A stretch of DNA of 64,000 nucleotides. It comes from Achromobacter xylosoxidans. GTDB taxonomy: Bacteria > Pseudomonadota > Gammaproteobacteria > Burkholderiales > Burkholderiaceae_B. Below the pieces are notes generated by a model that was given only the letters and a program-made list of their open reading frames with translations, did no database searches and was not told the DNA's origin. The translations under genes were made by a program, and so were the position numbers. Shown piece by piece: positions 1-7,343 of this stretch (positions are counted from its first letter, which is position 1; every line of letters begins with the position of its first letter). Location of the stretch: assembly GCF_002192695.1 (NCBI RefSeq), contig NZ_MTLG01000086.1, positions 186,001-250,000 on the forward strand, written 5' to 3'.

Positions 1-9
1 GAAAGCGAT

Positions 10-198
10 ATGTCCGTGCTGGAGCAGGTCGCGGCATTGATGGTCGCGCACGGAACTTTCGGTCAAGAGGTTTATGACGCGCTGGCTGATGGGGGGGTGG
101 ACCAGAAGGAGGTGGAGCGGGTGGCCGCGGCGGGCCGTGTAGTCATGGAGGCGGTTGCCGGCGTTGCCCGCCGCCTTAGCGGGATGGCCGAGCAATGA
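10..198 (+). CDS. Small phage early protein, unknown function
   Basis: A 62-residue acidic, alanine- and valine-rich protein with no recognisable domain. It begins an uninterrupted series of plus-strand genes whose stop and start codons overlap: its TGA overlaps the ATG of the next gene (195). This packing is typical of the early region of a lambdoid phage. Helical content looks high, and there is no signal peptide or membrane segment. Function is not recognised; confidence that it is a real gene comes from the tight coupling with its neighbour. Confidence 0.55.
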   Translation: MSVLEQVAALMVAHGTFGQEVYDALADGGVDQKEVERVAAAGRVVMEAVAGVARRLSGMAEQ

Positions 199-500
199 TT
201 CAGCGCGGAACATCCGGTGTACCTGTGCGGGCGCGTGTCCCGTCCACGGAGCGTAAGGGGGCGGCGCTGTCGCGCACGGCTGCAATGATGTGCAGCAGCG
301 CGAAGTTCCAGCGGTGGGTTGTTTCCCGCATCGGCGCCGTCCCCGAGGGCGTGGCCCCGAGCCAGCACGCGGCGCAGTACGTGCGCGACATGTGCGGGGT
401 CGCCAGCCGGGCGGAGTTGGACCACAACGCGACGGCAGCAGGGCTGTTCCATACGGCCATCCGCAAGCCCTTCGTGGCATGGAGCGGCATCTATGGGTGA
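195..500 (+). CDS. Phage early protein, unknown function
   Basis: A 101-residue basic protein. It starts on an ATG overlapping the previous stop and runs 8 bases into the following gene, so it sits in the same early transcription unit. I see no catalytic motif; two cysteines and several arginine patches near the N-terminus could reflect nucleic-acid contact, but that is only a guess. Opposite-strand and other-frame readings in this interval are also open because of the high GC content. The choice rests on the overlapping start and stop chain. Confidence 0.5.
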   Translation: MIQRGTSGVPVRARVPSTERKGAALSRTAAMMCSSAKFQRWVVSRIGAVPEGVAPSQHAAQYVRDMCGVASRAELDHNATAAGLFHTAIRKPFVAWSGIYG

Positions 501-792
501 CTGCCTGCACATGTTCAGGGGCTACTGCGTGCCGCTGGCGACAGTGGAAGCTGTCCGCCAGGCCATTATCGAAACGCCGCGCCGGGTAGATGTGGGGGCG
601 CTGCGGGCAATCGTTGAGCCCGCGTTGCTGGCGGTGGACCCCTGGTTCAGCACATCACGCGCCATGGCCGCGAGCTGCGCAGTCAATGCCTTCCTGTTTG
701 ATGCCGTTCGAGACGGGCTGGTCAGGCAACGCGTGAATGCGTGGCATCTGCCGGCATGGTGGCGTGTTCGAAAGCAAGCGGGGGCGGCATGA
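493..792 (+). CDS. Phage early protein, unknown function
   Basis: A 99-residue protein starting at the ATG of 493, which overlaps the 3' end of the upstream gene by 8 bases. A longer in-frame start exists at 319 but would overlap the previous gene almost completely, so the shorter form is preferred. The stop at 790-792 overlaps the next ATG (789), again suggesting translational coupling. The sequence is mostly helical, with tryptophans near the C-terminus. No family is recognised. Confidence 0.5.
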   Translation: MGDCLHMFRGYCVPLATVEAVRQAIIETPRRVDVGALRAIVEPALLAVDPWFSTSRAMAASCAVNAFLFDAVRDGLVRQRVNAWHLPAWWRVRKQAGAA

Positions 793-1283
793 CGTTGCAA
801 CGCAAGACGCCGCTTCGCCAGAAGACGCCGATGAAGCGTGGCGCTTCGCTGAAGGCCAAGGCCTCGATGATGCGCGCCAAGCCGCTGGCGCCGCCGCGTG
901 CCTCCATGAAGGCGCGCAAGAAGGGCAAGAAGCCGCCTAAGACCGTTTATCGCAACCCGGCGCTGCTGGACCTTGCCGAGGGCGAGGAATGCCTGCTGCG
1001 CGTTCCCAAGTACTGCCAGGGCGGCACAGACACGACTGTGGCCTGCCATTCCAACCAGATCCGCGACGGGAAAGGGAAGGGGATCAAGGCCCATGACTGG
1101 GCCATCGCCTTCGGTTGCGGCGGGTGCCATTACTTCCTCGATCAATCAACCGCGCCGTGGGAAATGAAGCTGAGTTACTTCGTTCCCGGGCTGCGTCTTA
1201 CGCGTTTGCGCATCCTCGCCTTGGGCAAGTGGCCCGAGGAAGCGGAGCGCGGTTATCAGGCGCTCTACGGAGTCACCGAATGA
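789..1283 (+). CDS. DUF1364 zinc-binding nuclease-like protein (Ref/NinB neighbourhood type)
   Basis: A 164-residue protein with a strongly basic N-terminal tail (about residues 1-55) and a C-terminal Cys/His domain. C68, C76, C86-H87, N89, C110, C113 and H114 have the spacing of the DUF1364 family, which is common in lambdoid phages beside replication genes and resembles RecA-dependent Ref-type HNH nucleases. The likely role is DNA processing during phage recombination or replication. ATG 789 was chosen because it overlaps the preceding TGA; an upstream in-frame start at 741 would lie inside that gene. Its own stop overlaps the ATG of the replication gene (1280). The family match is by pattern only, and enzymatic activity is inferred. 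Confidence 0.75.
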   Translation: MTLQRKTPLRQKTPMKRGASLKAKASMMRAKPLAPPRASMKARKKGKKPPKTVYRNPALLDLAEGEECLLRVPKYCQGGTDTTVACHSNQIRDGKGKGIKAHDWAIAFGCGGCHYFLDQSTAPWEMKLSYFVPGLRLTRLRILALGKWPEEAERGYQALYGVTE

Positions 1284-2110
1284 ATTACTACAGCCACAAC
1301 ATCGGCGACTACGCCCAGGCCACGATGCACTTGAGCTTGGTTGAGGACGCCATCTACAGCCGCCTCCTGCGCCGCTACTACGCGGAGGAACAGCCCATCA
1401 AGGACGACATGCAGCAGGTCTGCCGTTGGGTGGGGGCGCGGACGGAGGAAGAGCGCGCTGCGGTGCCGATGATCTTGCAGGAGTTCTTCGAGCTGGTGGA
1501 CGGCGCTTGGCGCAATAAGCGGGCGGATAGCGAAATCGCCGCGTATCAGCAGAAGGCGCAAACCAACCGGGATAACGGAAGGGCGGGTGGAAGGCCGAAG
1601 AAGAAACCCAACGAAACCCAGTCGGTTTCTGGTGGGTTGCCAGAAGGAACCCAAGCGGAACCCACGGAAAACCCAGCCGGGGGCCAGCAAGAACCCAGTC
1701 GTAACCCTAACCAAGAACCAATAACCAAAAGATATTCCGTTCCTAACGGAACGGGCGGCACGCCGCCGGAGCCGCCTTCGGCCGTAGACCAGATTTTCGC
1801 CCTTGGATTGCCCTTGCTAATCGCTGCTGGTCAGCCGGAGAAGCAAGCCCGTTCGATGCTGGGCATGTTCCGAAAGTCGCACCAGGACGAGGACATCGTT
1901 CGGGCCATCCAGCAATGCGTGGACGACCAGGCCATTGAGCCCGTGGGATACCTGCAACGCGTCTTGCGTTCGGGGGCTGCGCGACCTGCACGCCAGGCAA
2001 GTGTGGCGCAGCGGCGCGCATCGTGGAACGAGGAAATGGGGGCGTCGCTTGCGCAGGGCGCGCCGCGAACCGAAATCGACATGGGGATCATCGATGTCAC
2101 AACCCACTAA
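1280..2110 (+). CDS. DUF1376 (YdaU-like) phage replication protein, initiator/O-like
   Basis: A 276-residue protein. The N-terminal 100 residues form the DUF1376 domain (MNYYSHNIGDYAQAT opening, tryptophans and a YYAEE stretch), known from phage and prophage genes in the position of lambda O. A low-complexity linker rich in Asn, Pro, Glu and Gly (about 105-170) follows, then a C-terminal domain of about 100 residues. The linker DNA holds repeated AACCCA hexamers and could be the replication origin, as in lambda O. The next gene overlaps it by 17 bases and looks like its helicase-loader partner. A close paralogue sits at 32516 in the second prophage. Initiator function is inferred from domain and position. 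Confidence 0.8.
   Translation: MNYYSHNIGDYAQATMHLSLVEDAIYSRLLRRYYAEEQPIKDDMQQVCRWVGARTEEERAAVPMILQEFFELVDGAWRNKRADSEIAAYQQKAQTNRDNGRAGGRPKKKPNETQSVSGGLPEGTQAEPTENPAGGQQEPSRNPNQEPITKRYSVPNGTGGTPPEPPSAVDQIFALGLPLLIAAGQPEKQARSMLGMFRKSHQDEDIVRAIQQCVDDQAIEPVGYLQRVLRSGAARPARQASVAQRRASWNEEMGASLAQGAPRTEIDMGIIDVTTH
1600..1735 (+). repeat. AACCCA iteron-like repeats inside the replication gene (candidate origin)
   Basis: Six direct AACCCA copies begin at 1605, 1615, 1648, 1659, 1670 and 1692, several 10-11 bases apart, with one inverted TGGGTT at 1633. An A-rich run of AACCA units follows to about 1731. This is the layout of iterons plus an AT-richer unwinding element inside an O-type initiator gene. 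The function is inferred; the repeats themselves are visible. Confidence 0.45.
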
Positions 2111-2798
2111 TCCAGCCGCTGACGCTGCGCTGGGCGGCATGGTCGTCGCGGAACTGCGGCTGATGTACGGGTCCAAGTTTGCCCAGGCATGGGAGGGACT
2201 GACGCCCCGCGAGGTCAAGGACTCATGGAATCAAAAGCTGGCGGGCTACACCGAGGCCGAAGCACGGGTCGGCCTCGTTGCCTGCCTCAGCCGTGATTGG
2301 CCGCCGACGTTGCCGGAGTTCATGCGCCTGTGCCGTCCGTGGATGACGCCGGAAGTGGCGTTCTATGAGGCGCTTGCAGGGGTCACGGCGCGCAGCCGTG
2401 GCGAAATCGGTAAATGGCCACATCCGGCCATTTATTGGGCTGCCGTCGCTATCGGAACTCACAACCTTCTGAACTGCGGCTATGCGGTCCTGAAGGCGCG
2501 CTGGGAGCGATCGTTTGGCGAAGAGCTTGCGCGCGGCCAGTGGCATGCGGTGCCGACTCCTGCGCCAGCGTTGCCGGCCCCGGGCGCTACGCAGGCCACT
2601 AAAGAGGACGCTGAAAAAGCGCTCAGGGCGATGGGGGCGGGCGCGATCATGAATGAGTCTGGCCGTGATCCTCGGCGCGGTGCAAAGCGCATCCTCGCAG
2701 AAGCGGGCAAGAAGGGCGGTCGGCAGTATTCGCCCACGGTCCTTGCCATGGCGAAAGCTGCCATGGACGCCTATCCGGACACGGGGGCGCAAGGATGA
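2094..2798 (+). CDS. Phage replication P-like protein (helicase loader candidate)
   Basis: A 234-residue protein beginning at ATG 2094, inside the end of the DUF1376 gene. A longer open frame upstream lacks independent support. The region around residues 20-140 (WEGLTPREVKDSWNQKL, then WPPTLPEF) is characteristic of lambda-P-like proteins found after DUF1376 initiators; these load the host DnaB helicase. Tryptophan-rich helices are followed by a Pro/Ala linker and a basic C-terminus. The paralogue at 33333 shares these blocks. Assignment to helicase loading comes from gene order and family resemblance; no Walker motif is visible. Confidence 0.7.
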   Translation: MSQPTNPAADAALGGMVVAELRLMYGSKFAQAWEGLTPREVKDSWNQKLAGYTEAEARVGLVACLSRDWPPTLPEFMRLCRPWMTPEVAFYEALAGVTARSRGEIGKWPHPAIYWAAVAIGTHNLLNCGYAVLKARWERSFGEELARGQWHAVPTPAPALPAPGATQATKEDAEKALRAMGAGAIMNESGRDPRRGAKRILAEAGKKGGRQYSPTVLAMAKAAMDAYPDTGAQG

Positions 2799-3217
2799 GC
2801 GCAATGCAGCGAACCAAGGGCATCGAGTATGAGCGCAAGGTGGCCAAGTTGCTGACCGAGGCAACCGGGAAGGCATGGCGTCGGCGCGTGCGCAACGCCA
2901 AGGGCGATAGCGATCTGGTTGCCGATGATCCCGCCTTCGCGGGCATCGTCATCGAATGCAAGCACGCGAACGAGCTTCGTCTTCCTGCCTGGTGGAGCCA
3001 GGCGCAGCAGCAGGCCGGCGAGCAGGGCGTACCGGTGCTGGTCTACAGACAAACGGGGGCGCGTGGCGAATCGGTGATGGTGGATGCCCACCACGTCAAC
3101 CCAAGAACTTTTCCTGTTCGGGGGCGGCATACCGTCACCTTCGCATGGGAACCAGCAATGCAATGGATGCGGGAAATGCTGCCCGCGAAAGTGACTTACT
3201 CCCCGGGGATTATCTGA
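2795..3217 (+). CDS. PD-(D/E)XK phage nuclease (Holliday-junction-resolvase-like)
   Basis: A 140-residue protein with the hallmarks of a PD-(D/E)XK nuclease: an early glutamate in the first helix (E11/E13), the GDSD acidic motif at about 37-40 and the E-C-K motif at 54-56 (IVIECKH). Related small nucleases take the place of RusA in many lambdoid phages and resolve replication or recombination intermediates. The start overlaps the previous stop (ATGA). The stop overlaps the next start (TGATG at 3215-3219). Catalytic residues are visible; substrate choice is inferred. Confidence 0.7.
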   Translation: MSAMQRTKGIEYERKVAKLLTEATGKAWRRRVRNAKGDSDLVADDPAFAGIVIECKHANELRLPAWWSQAQQQAGEQGVPVLVYRQTGARGESVMVDAHHVNPRTFPVRGRHTVTFAWEPAMQWMREMLPAKVTYSPGII

Positions 3218-3870
3218 TGACTACCTTGACCCTTTCGCGCTTTCCTTCGACCCCGGTCGTAGAAACGCAACCGAGCCGACTGTTCGCCACCGCTCACGCG
3301 GCGCTGACCTTTGCCTACAACCATACGGACCAGGTGTATGACAAGCCCATGATGGCGCGCCTCGCAGAGGCTCAATCCCAGGCTGGTGCCGAGGGAAAGG
3401 GCCTGGGCGGCACGGATGGGGCCGGGCAGGCCGCCATTGTCATGGGCGCATTGAAAACCCTGCCTCGCCTGTACCGCGCAATTCTGGTGGCGCGCTTCGC
3501 CCCGCGTACCGACCGTTGCAAGTGCTGCCAGGGCACGGTGGACCGCCATGACTGGCTGGCGGCCGTGCGTGAAATATCCGATGCCGCGGCGTGCGACGCC
3601 TTGTCGGCGCACCCTACGCCACGTGTCCTGCGTGATGCCATCGTGGCTCGCTACTTTGGCAAGGATGTGAAGCTCTCGGACGCGGCCGAACGCGCTGGAG
3701 TGAGCGCGGCCACTGCAACCAACCACAACGGCAAGATCAAGCTCTGGCTGTACGGGACGCGCACCACGAAGCAGAAGGGCGGTGAGCGTGGCGCGGGCCA
3801 GAAGGGCGTCGAAGCGCTCGCGATGGAGTATGCGACCGATCTGCTGGCGGCAAAAGACTTGTGCGACTGA
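3217..3870 (+). CDS. Q-like late regulator candidate with C-terminal HTH
   Basis: A 217-residue protein at the promoter-distal end of the early operon, the usual place of the antiterminator Q. A small cysteine cluster (C101, C103, C104) suggests half of a zinc site. Residues about 152-178 (LSDAAERAGVSAATATNHNG) form a clear helix-turn-helix of sigma-region-4 type. A strong terminator follows at 3935. Late-gene antitermination or DNA-binding regulation is inferred from position and HTH; I cannot place it in a named Q family with certainty. ATG 3217 overlaps the preceding stop, so an upstream in-frame start at 2956 is not needed. Confidence 0.55.
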   Translation: MTTLTLSRFPSTPVVETQPSRLFATAHAALTFAYNHTDQVYDKPMMARLAEAQSQAGAEGKGLGGTDGAGQAAIVMGALKTLPRLYRAILVARFAPRTDRCKCCQGTVDRHDWLAAVREISDAAACDALSAHPTPRVLRDAIVARYFGKDVKLSDAAERAGVSAATATNHNGKIKLWLYGTRTTKQKGGERGAGQKGVEALAMEYATDLLAAKDLCD

Positions 3871-3934
3871 CTCTTGCAGGGGTGAATTTTCTCTGCTAAA
3901 GTTCGTCCTGTTTAGTCACTTTGAATAAGTGCGT

Positions 3935-3975
3935 ATGCAAAAAGCCCGCCAGCGAAAGCAGCGGGCTTTTTGCAT
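3935..3975. terminator. Bidirectional intrinsic terminator after the early operon
   Basis: A perfect 15-bp inverted repeat (3935-3949 with 3961-3975) encloses an 11-base loop. The arms carry A5 and T5 tracts, so either strand would give a GC stem followed by U residues. It separates the early plus-strand operon from the minus-strand accessory genes that converge on it. Confidence 0.85.
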
Positions 3976-4124
3976 TAGTGCCGCTGATCGCAGCGCGTCG
4001 TGTTTGACGCTTTGGGAAAGCTACCGCGCCTTCCAGACGGACTATCAGTGAACTTTATTCCCGAGCATGCAAGGATTCGATCTATAGATATATAGCCCTA
4101 TGCCTTCGAGACAGATTGCCCGGT

Positions 4125-4790
4125 TCAGTTGCCTGATTCTTTGCTGTTCAACGCTTTCCAGGTCTTCAGCCACTCCTCCGCTGAGGCTTTTCTGTTGAGA
4201 GCATCTCTCTGGCGCGCGAGGTCTATTAGGTTCCGCAAACCATTCGAAAGCTCCTCCTGTATAGCGAGTCGGGGCTCTGGCGCACACACGGGGATCCATC
4301 CGACGTTCTCAATTTCGGCATTGCTCGTGAGCGCATCACCGTCGTCGATAGGGCAGTCTAATAGACCTACTTCCTTGAAGTATTGCCCTAGCGGATACAC
4401 GACATATCGGAACGCATTTCGAAACGCTTCATCGAGGCGTTCATGGGCATTCGAGAATGACAGTGCCGCCAAGTGGGAGTGAATCCACATTTTTTGACCT
4501 GTAATGGTACGTGGCTTTAGAAATCTCTCTACGGCTATCTCGGATCGACGTCCGATATGAAGGCTTAAGGAATCGATGTTTTTTTTCAGGAGCTTTAGCA
4601 ACGAGATGTCCGTTCGGGCATTGTTCAGCCCATGACCGTAAACGCGTCTTTCGACAGCCTCCTCTATCCACAAACGTGCAGCGTCTGCAAGCTGGTCTGG
4701 AGCTTCTTCATATCTTTCCCTCAACTCAATGTCCAACTTTAACTGGGCGCTATGAGGGCTTTCATTTCTCGGGGTATCGATCGGAGGCAT
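4125..4790 (-). CDS. Hypothetical protein, prophage accessory (moron) gene
   Basis: A 221-residue protein on the opposite strand to the phage operons, with visibly lower GC and different codon use from its flanks. It looks predominantly helical and charged; no signal peptide, membrane segment or catalytic motif is seen. The ATG at 4790 is used here; an in-frame TTG at 4823 is possible, and neither has a strong ribosome-binding site. It forms a minus-strand pair with the membrane protein at 4953-5477, between the early terminator and the late operon. That site often carries lysogenic-conversion or anti-phage genes. No function is recognised. Confidence 0.6.
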   Translation of the reverse strand: MPPIDTPRNESPHSAQLKLDIELRERYEEAPDQLADAARLWIEEAVERRVYGHGLNNARTDISLLKLLKKNIDSLSLHIGRRSEIAVERFLKPRTITGQKMWIHSHLAALSFSNAHERLDEAFRNAFRYVVYPLGQYFKEVGLLDCPIDDGDALTSNAEIENVGWIPVCAPEPRLAIQEELSNGLRNLIDLARQRDALNRKASAEEWLKTWKALNSKESGN

Positions 4791-4952
4791 AGTGTGAGCA
4801 GGGACTGAACGGTGAAATTGCAAATCACCGAGTATATGTGAGCGTCATGGAAGATTGGTTGAATAGGCTTCTGAGCTGCCAGCTGCATGCTTGAAGGTCA
4901 ACGTGTTCTGAGGTGCGGGCGCGAGGTTATTCTCCGCAAATTAGGGACTTTT

Positions 4953-5477
4953 TTAGCTCTCTTTGGTGGCTGAAGGTTTTGAAGTTTTTGAATGCTCCTT
5001 CATTTGGTTTTCTAGGGTTTCCAGCTCGGCGCTGCTGTCATCAAGCTCCTTTTGAGCGTCATCCAACGACTTGTGGTTCACAGGCGCGACAGCGGCAGCC
5101 ATCTTGAGAAAGTAGTACAGCGCTACGACGAAACCGATATTTCCCATAAGTGGAATCATGGAGCTAGCGGCTAGGCCATAAACGACCCAGATCATGGCGT
5201 TGACGCCGTGACGGCTTGCCCGGTACAGCAGGAGTACCAAGAACTCGGTGGCTTCTTGTTGACTTTCGGCGACGGCAGCCTGCAACAAGCAAATGCGGTC
5301 CTGAAGAGCTGTTCTCCTAGATTGTATGGACTGAAATTTCTGCTTTTGTCTAGTGATGCGGAACGCCCATTTACCGAACGAGACAACAACCGCAAAAAGT
5401 GCAGATCCAAGCGCACCTTGCACGATCACCGGCCAAGCCCTAACTGCGTCGATAAGGTCTTGAATATTTGTTTCCAT
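4953..5477 (-). CDS. Membrane protein with two coiled-coil segments, prophage accessory gene
   Basis: A 174-residue protein. A hydrophobic segment at about 17-38 is followed by a charged helical region (40-80), then two closely spaced hydrophobic segments (about 92-110 and 112-130) and an acidic coiled-coil tail (135-165). The topology resembles small inner-membrane exclusion or effector proteins, but no family is recognised. The start is ATG 5477, just inside an in-frame TTG at 5480. It is AT-richer than the phage core and lies upstream of the 4125-4790 gene on the same strand, so the two may be co-transcribed from the prophage state. Confidence 0.6.
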   Translation of the reverse strand: METNIQDLIDAVRAWPVIVQGALGSALFAVVVSFGKWAFRITRQKQKFQSIQSRRTALQDRICLLQAAVAESQQEATEFLVLLLYRASRHGVNAMIWVVYGLAASSMIPLMGNIGFVVALYYFLKMAAAVAPVNHKSLDDAQKELDDSSAELETLENQMKEHSKTSKPSATKES

Positions 5478-5559
5478 CAAATTTTCTCTTTTTTTCTTGG
5501 TAAGTTGCTTCGAATGAATTCGGCGCCGCGAGTGAGTGGGGCACCTTTACTCCTCTACG

Positions 5560-5910
5560 CTAGTTTCTCCATGTTTGGCGAAACTCCTGATCGAACCACA
5601 TTTCGGCGACGTCCATGGGGGACATCACTGAACGGAACCGAAGTAGCTCTGGATGGGATTGTTCGAGCCAAGCTCGGAATTCAGAGAACAGTAAATTCTG
5701 ATTGGGAGCGCCGTCGTGGTGGGTGCGCTTCCATTGGTGGCATAACTGTCGAATGGCGCGTTCGCACTCAGATTTTTTCAATGTCGCCTCGATTTTGGTA
5801 GTGGTCCAGGGGGAATGGTTATGTCGCGAGAATTGGCCGCGAGCGCAAGACGAGACATTCAGCAGGCCAGGCGTGCGGGCGTTGATCAGGAGTTTTGCGT
5901 GGCCGCGCAA
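5560..5910 (-). CDS. Small hypothetical protein, prophage accessory
   Basis: A protein of up to 116 residues. The convincing part is the C-terminal 85 residues (charged, with several Trp, His and Phe and a MDVAEMWFDQEF stretch), which reads like a real soluble protein. The N-terminal 30 residues overlap the plus-strand gene at 5821 and may not be translated; no ATG lies closer, so a non-ATG start is possible. It is the first gene of the minus-strand island that continues to 4125. Function unknown. Confidence 0.4.
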   Translation of the reverse strand: MRGHAKLLINARTPGLLNVSSCARGQFSRHNHSPWTTTKIEATLKKSECERAIRQLCHQWKRTHHDGAPNQNLLFSEFRAWLEQSHPELLRFRSVMSPMDVAEMWFDQEFRQTWRN

Positions 5911-6096
5911 CAGGCTCTTGAAGATTGTAGCAATATGTATCGACGTAGCCTACGAGGATTGTTAGAGGTCGAGTCGGGCATACGGCCAGAGCGCCGAGCG
6001 TATTACATGGCTCAATACGTATTCCGCGTGGATGCAATTGCGGCAGTGGCACGCTCCTACGCCGCGCGAGTTCGGGCTGTGAGAGCTCGGACATGA
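5821..6096 (+). CDS. Small helical phage protein upstream of the HNH gene
   Basis: A 91-residue, arginine- and alanine-rich helical protein. An AGGGGG sequence at 5808-5813 is 7 bases ahead of ATG 5821, which favours this start over the in-frame ATG at 5815. The stop overlaps the ATG of the HNH nuclease gene (6093). It is probably the first gene of the rightward late operon. No domain is recognised. Confidence 0.55.
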   Translation: MSRELAASARRDIQQARRAGVDQEFCVAAQQALEDCSNMYRRSLRGLLEVESGIRPERRAYYMAQYVFRVDAIAAVARSYAARVRAVRART

Positions 6097-6425
6097 AGCT
6101 CAAGACACTCAAGCCGCGTTTGGCTGTCAGTGGCTCCCGGCTGGCCGCTGCGCCCACACCCAGCGCCAAGCGCATGACGGGGCGCAAGCTGCAAGAGCGT
6201 CGGTTGCGCGTCTGGTCTGCTGACCCGTACTGTGCGCATTGCCGGACGCTGACCATCTACCCGTATGGGTTTGAACTGGACCACAAGGTAAGCCTGTTCG
6301 ACGGCGGCGAAGACACCGACGCGAACACGCAGATTCTGTGCGTGTCACGCGATGTGAACGGGCGGAAGGCCGGATGCCATGACGCCAAGACGCGGCGGGA
6401 CATGGGCTACAGGGGCAGAGAGTGA
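6093..6425 (+). CDS. Phage HNH endonuclease
   Basis: A 110-residue protein with a complete HNH fold signature: CxxC at C47/C50, the D63-H64 catalytic pair, N78, and second zinc ligands C83 and C95-H96. Such nucleases are encoded next to terminase genes in HK97-like phages. They cooperate with the large terminase in cutting concatemeric DNA at cos or pac sites. The basic N-terminal arm (residues 1-40) would contact DNA. The start overlaps the preceding stop (ATGA) and the stop overlaps the next ATG. Confidence 0.85.
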   Translation: MKLKTLKPRLAVSGSRLAAAPTPSAKRMTGRKLQERRLRVWSADPYCAHCRTLTIYPYGFELDHKVSLFDGGEDTDANTQILCVSRDVNGRKAGCHDAKTRRDMGYRGRE

Positions 6426-6550
6426 TGGTGCAACAGACAGTCACGGTTTCCGTCCATATCGCGTGGTGGGTGCGTTGGTATCTCTCTGGCGTGGCTATCG
6501 CTGCCCGCATGACTGGCGCAACGCCGCATTGGGGCAAAGTGGAGCGATGA
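6425..6550 (+). CDS. Very small phage protein with one hydrophobic segment
   Basis: A 41-residue product whose ATG overlaps the HNH stop (TGATG). Its central part (VHIAWWVRWYLSGVAIAAR) is an amphipathic or hydrophobic helix with tryptophans. The frame-shifted reading immediately after its stop continues with a basic tail of 14 codons, so the gene may once have been slightly longer. Function unknown; reality is supported mainly by translational coupling. Confidence 0.45.
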   Translation: MVQQTVTVSVHIAWWVRWYLSGVAIAARMTGATPHWGKVER

Positions 6551-6800
6551 TTAGGCGCGGGCTATCCGCTCGCGCCACCAGAAGGCCGTAGCGCGCTGCA
6601 CTGTCACGGCGATGGTGCGGGCCTGGTGCCTATGGGATCGCGCCCTGGCCTGCCTGTGCGCGGGCCTGTTGGGCCACGACTGAGGGGGGGGGCGGGTGAA
6701 AGTCTGGCGGGTTCACCTTCCGGAAACCACCTGTTCCCTCACGCGCAGAAAATTTCCCCGTTTCGGAAAATTGTTAACCCCCTTTTGTTAACCAAAATCT
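6551..6800. other. Non-coding gap before terminase; possible packaging site
   Basis: No convincing gene is seen in these 250 bases. The 3' part is locally AT-rich and contains two GTTAAC palindromes (6773 and 6787) just ahead of the small terminase gene; three more copies lie within that gene. This is the usual location of cos or pac sequences. No experiment-independent proof of packaging function is visible. Confidence 0.4.
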
Positions 6801-7340
6801 ATGGCATTAACCGACAAAAAGCGCCGATTCGTCGATGCGCTGCTGTCGGGTCTATCCGGTGCGAAAGCCGCTATTCATGCGGGTTACAGCGAAAACGGGG
6901 CGGCCCAAGCAGCCGCCCGACTGATGCGTGACAAGCATGTTCTGGCCGCCCTGGGGCGCAATACAGAAGTTAACAAGGGAGTTAACAAAAAGCGGGTTAA
7001 CAAAAAGGCCGAATCGGCGAACGCCACCGAGCCAAATTCACCAACGAGCGGACCGCACGACACCGCCGCGGACACTGGCCCCATGGACGGAATCGGCCTG
7101 AAAGCTCTCGGGCTTACCTCGGATCCGCGTGAAGTGCTGGTGGCCATCATGAACGACGCGTTGGAAGAACCGAAGCTTCGGCTGGAGGCCGCGAAGGCGC
7201 TCATGCCCTTTACGCACGGGAAGATTGCAGAACAAGGCAAGAAGGGGGCAAAGCAGGCGGCGGCAGATAAGGCCGCTGCCGGTGGGCGATTCGCGCCGCC
7301 GCCACCTCCAACTCATCTGCGCGTTGTCGGGAAGGGGTAA
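6801..7340 (+). CDS. terS: Terminase small subunit
   Basis: A 179-residue protein. Residues 1-50 match the Terminase_2-type DNA-binding domain (a KKRRFVDALLSGLSGAKAAI helix-turn-helix followed by GYSENGAAQAAARLM). The middle holds an insertion with repeated VNK units encoded by GTTAACAA sequences. The C-terminal third is an oligomerisation-like helix and a Pro-rich tail. It recognises phage DNA and delivers it to the large subunit, whose gene starts 4 bases downstream. No Shine-Dalgarno is obvious, because the start lies in an A/T-rich stretch. The VNK insertion is unusual and could itself be the bound DNA site. Confidence 0.85.
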   Translation: MALTDKKRRFVDALLSGLSGAKAAIHAGYSENGAAQAAARLMRDKHVLAALGRNTEVNKGVNKKRVNKKAESANATEPNSPTSGPHDTAADTGPMDGIGLKALGLTSDPREVLVAIMNDALEEPKLRLEAAKALMPFTHGKIAEQGKKGAKQAAADKAAAGGRFAPPPPPTHLRVVGKG

Positions 7341-7343
7341 GCC

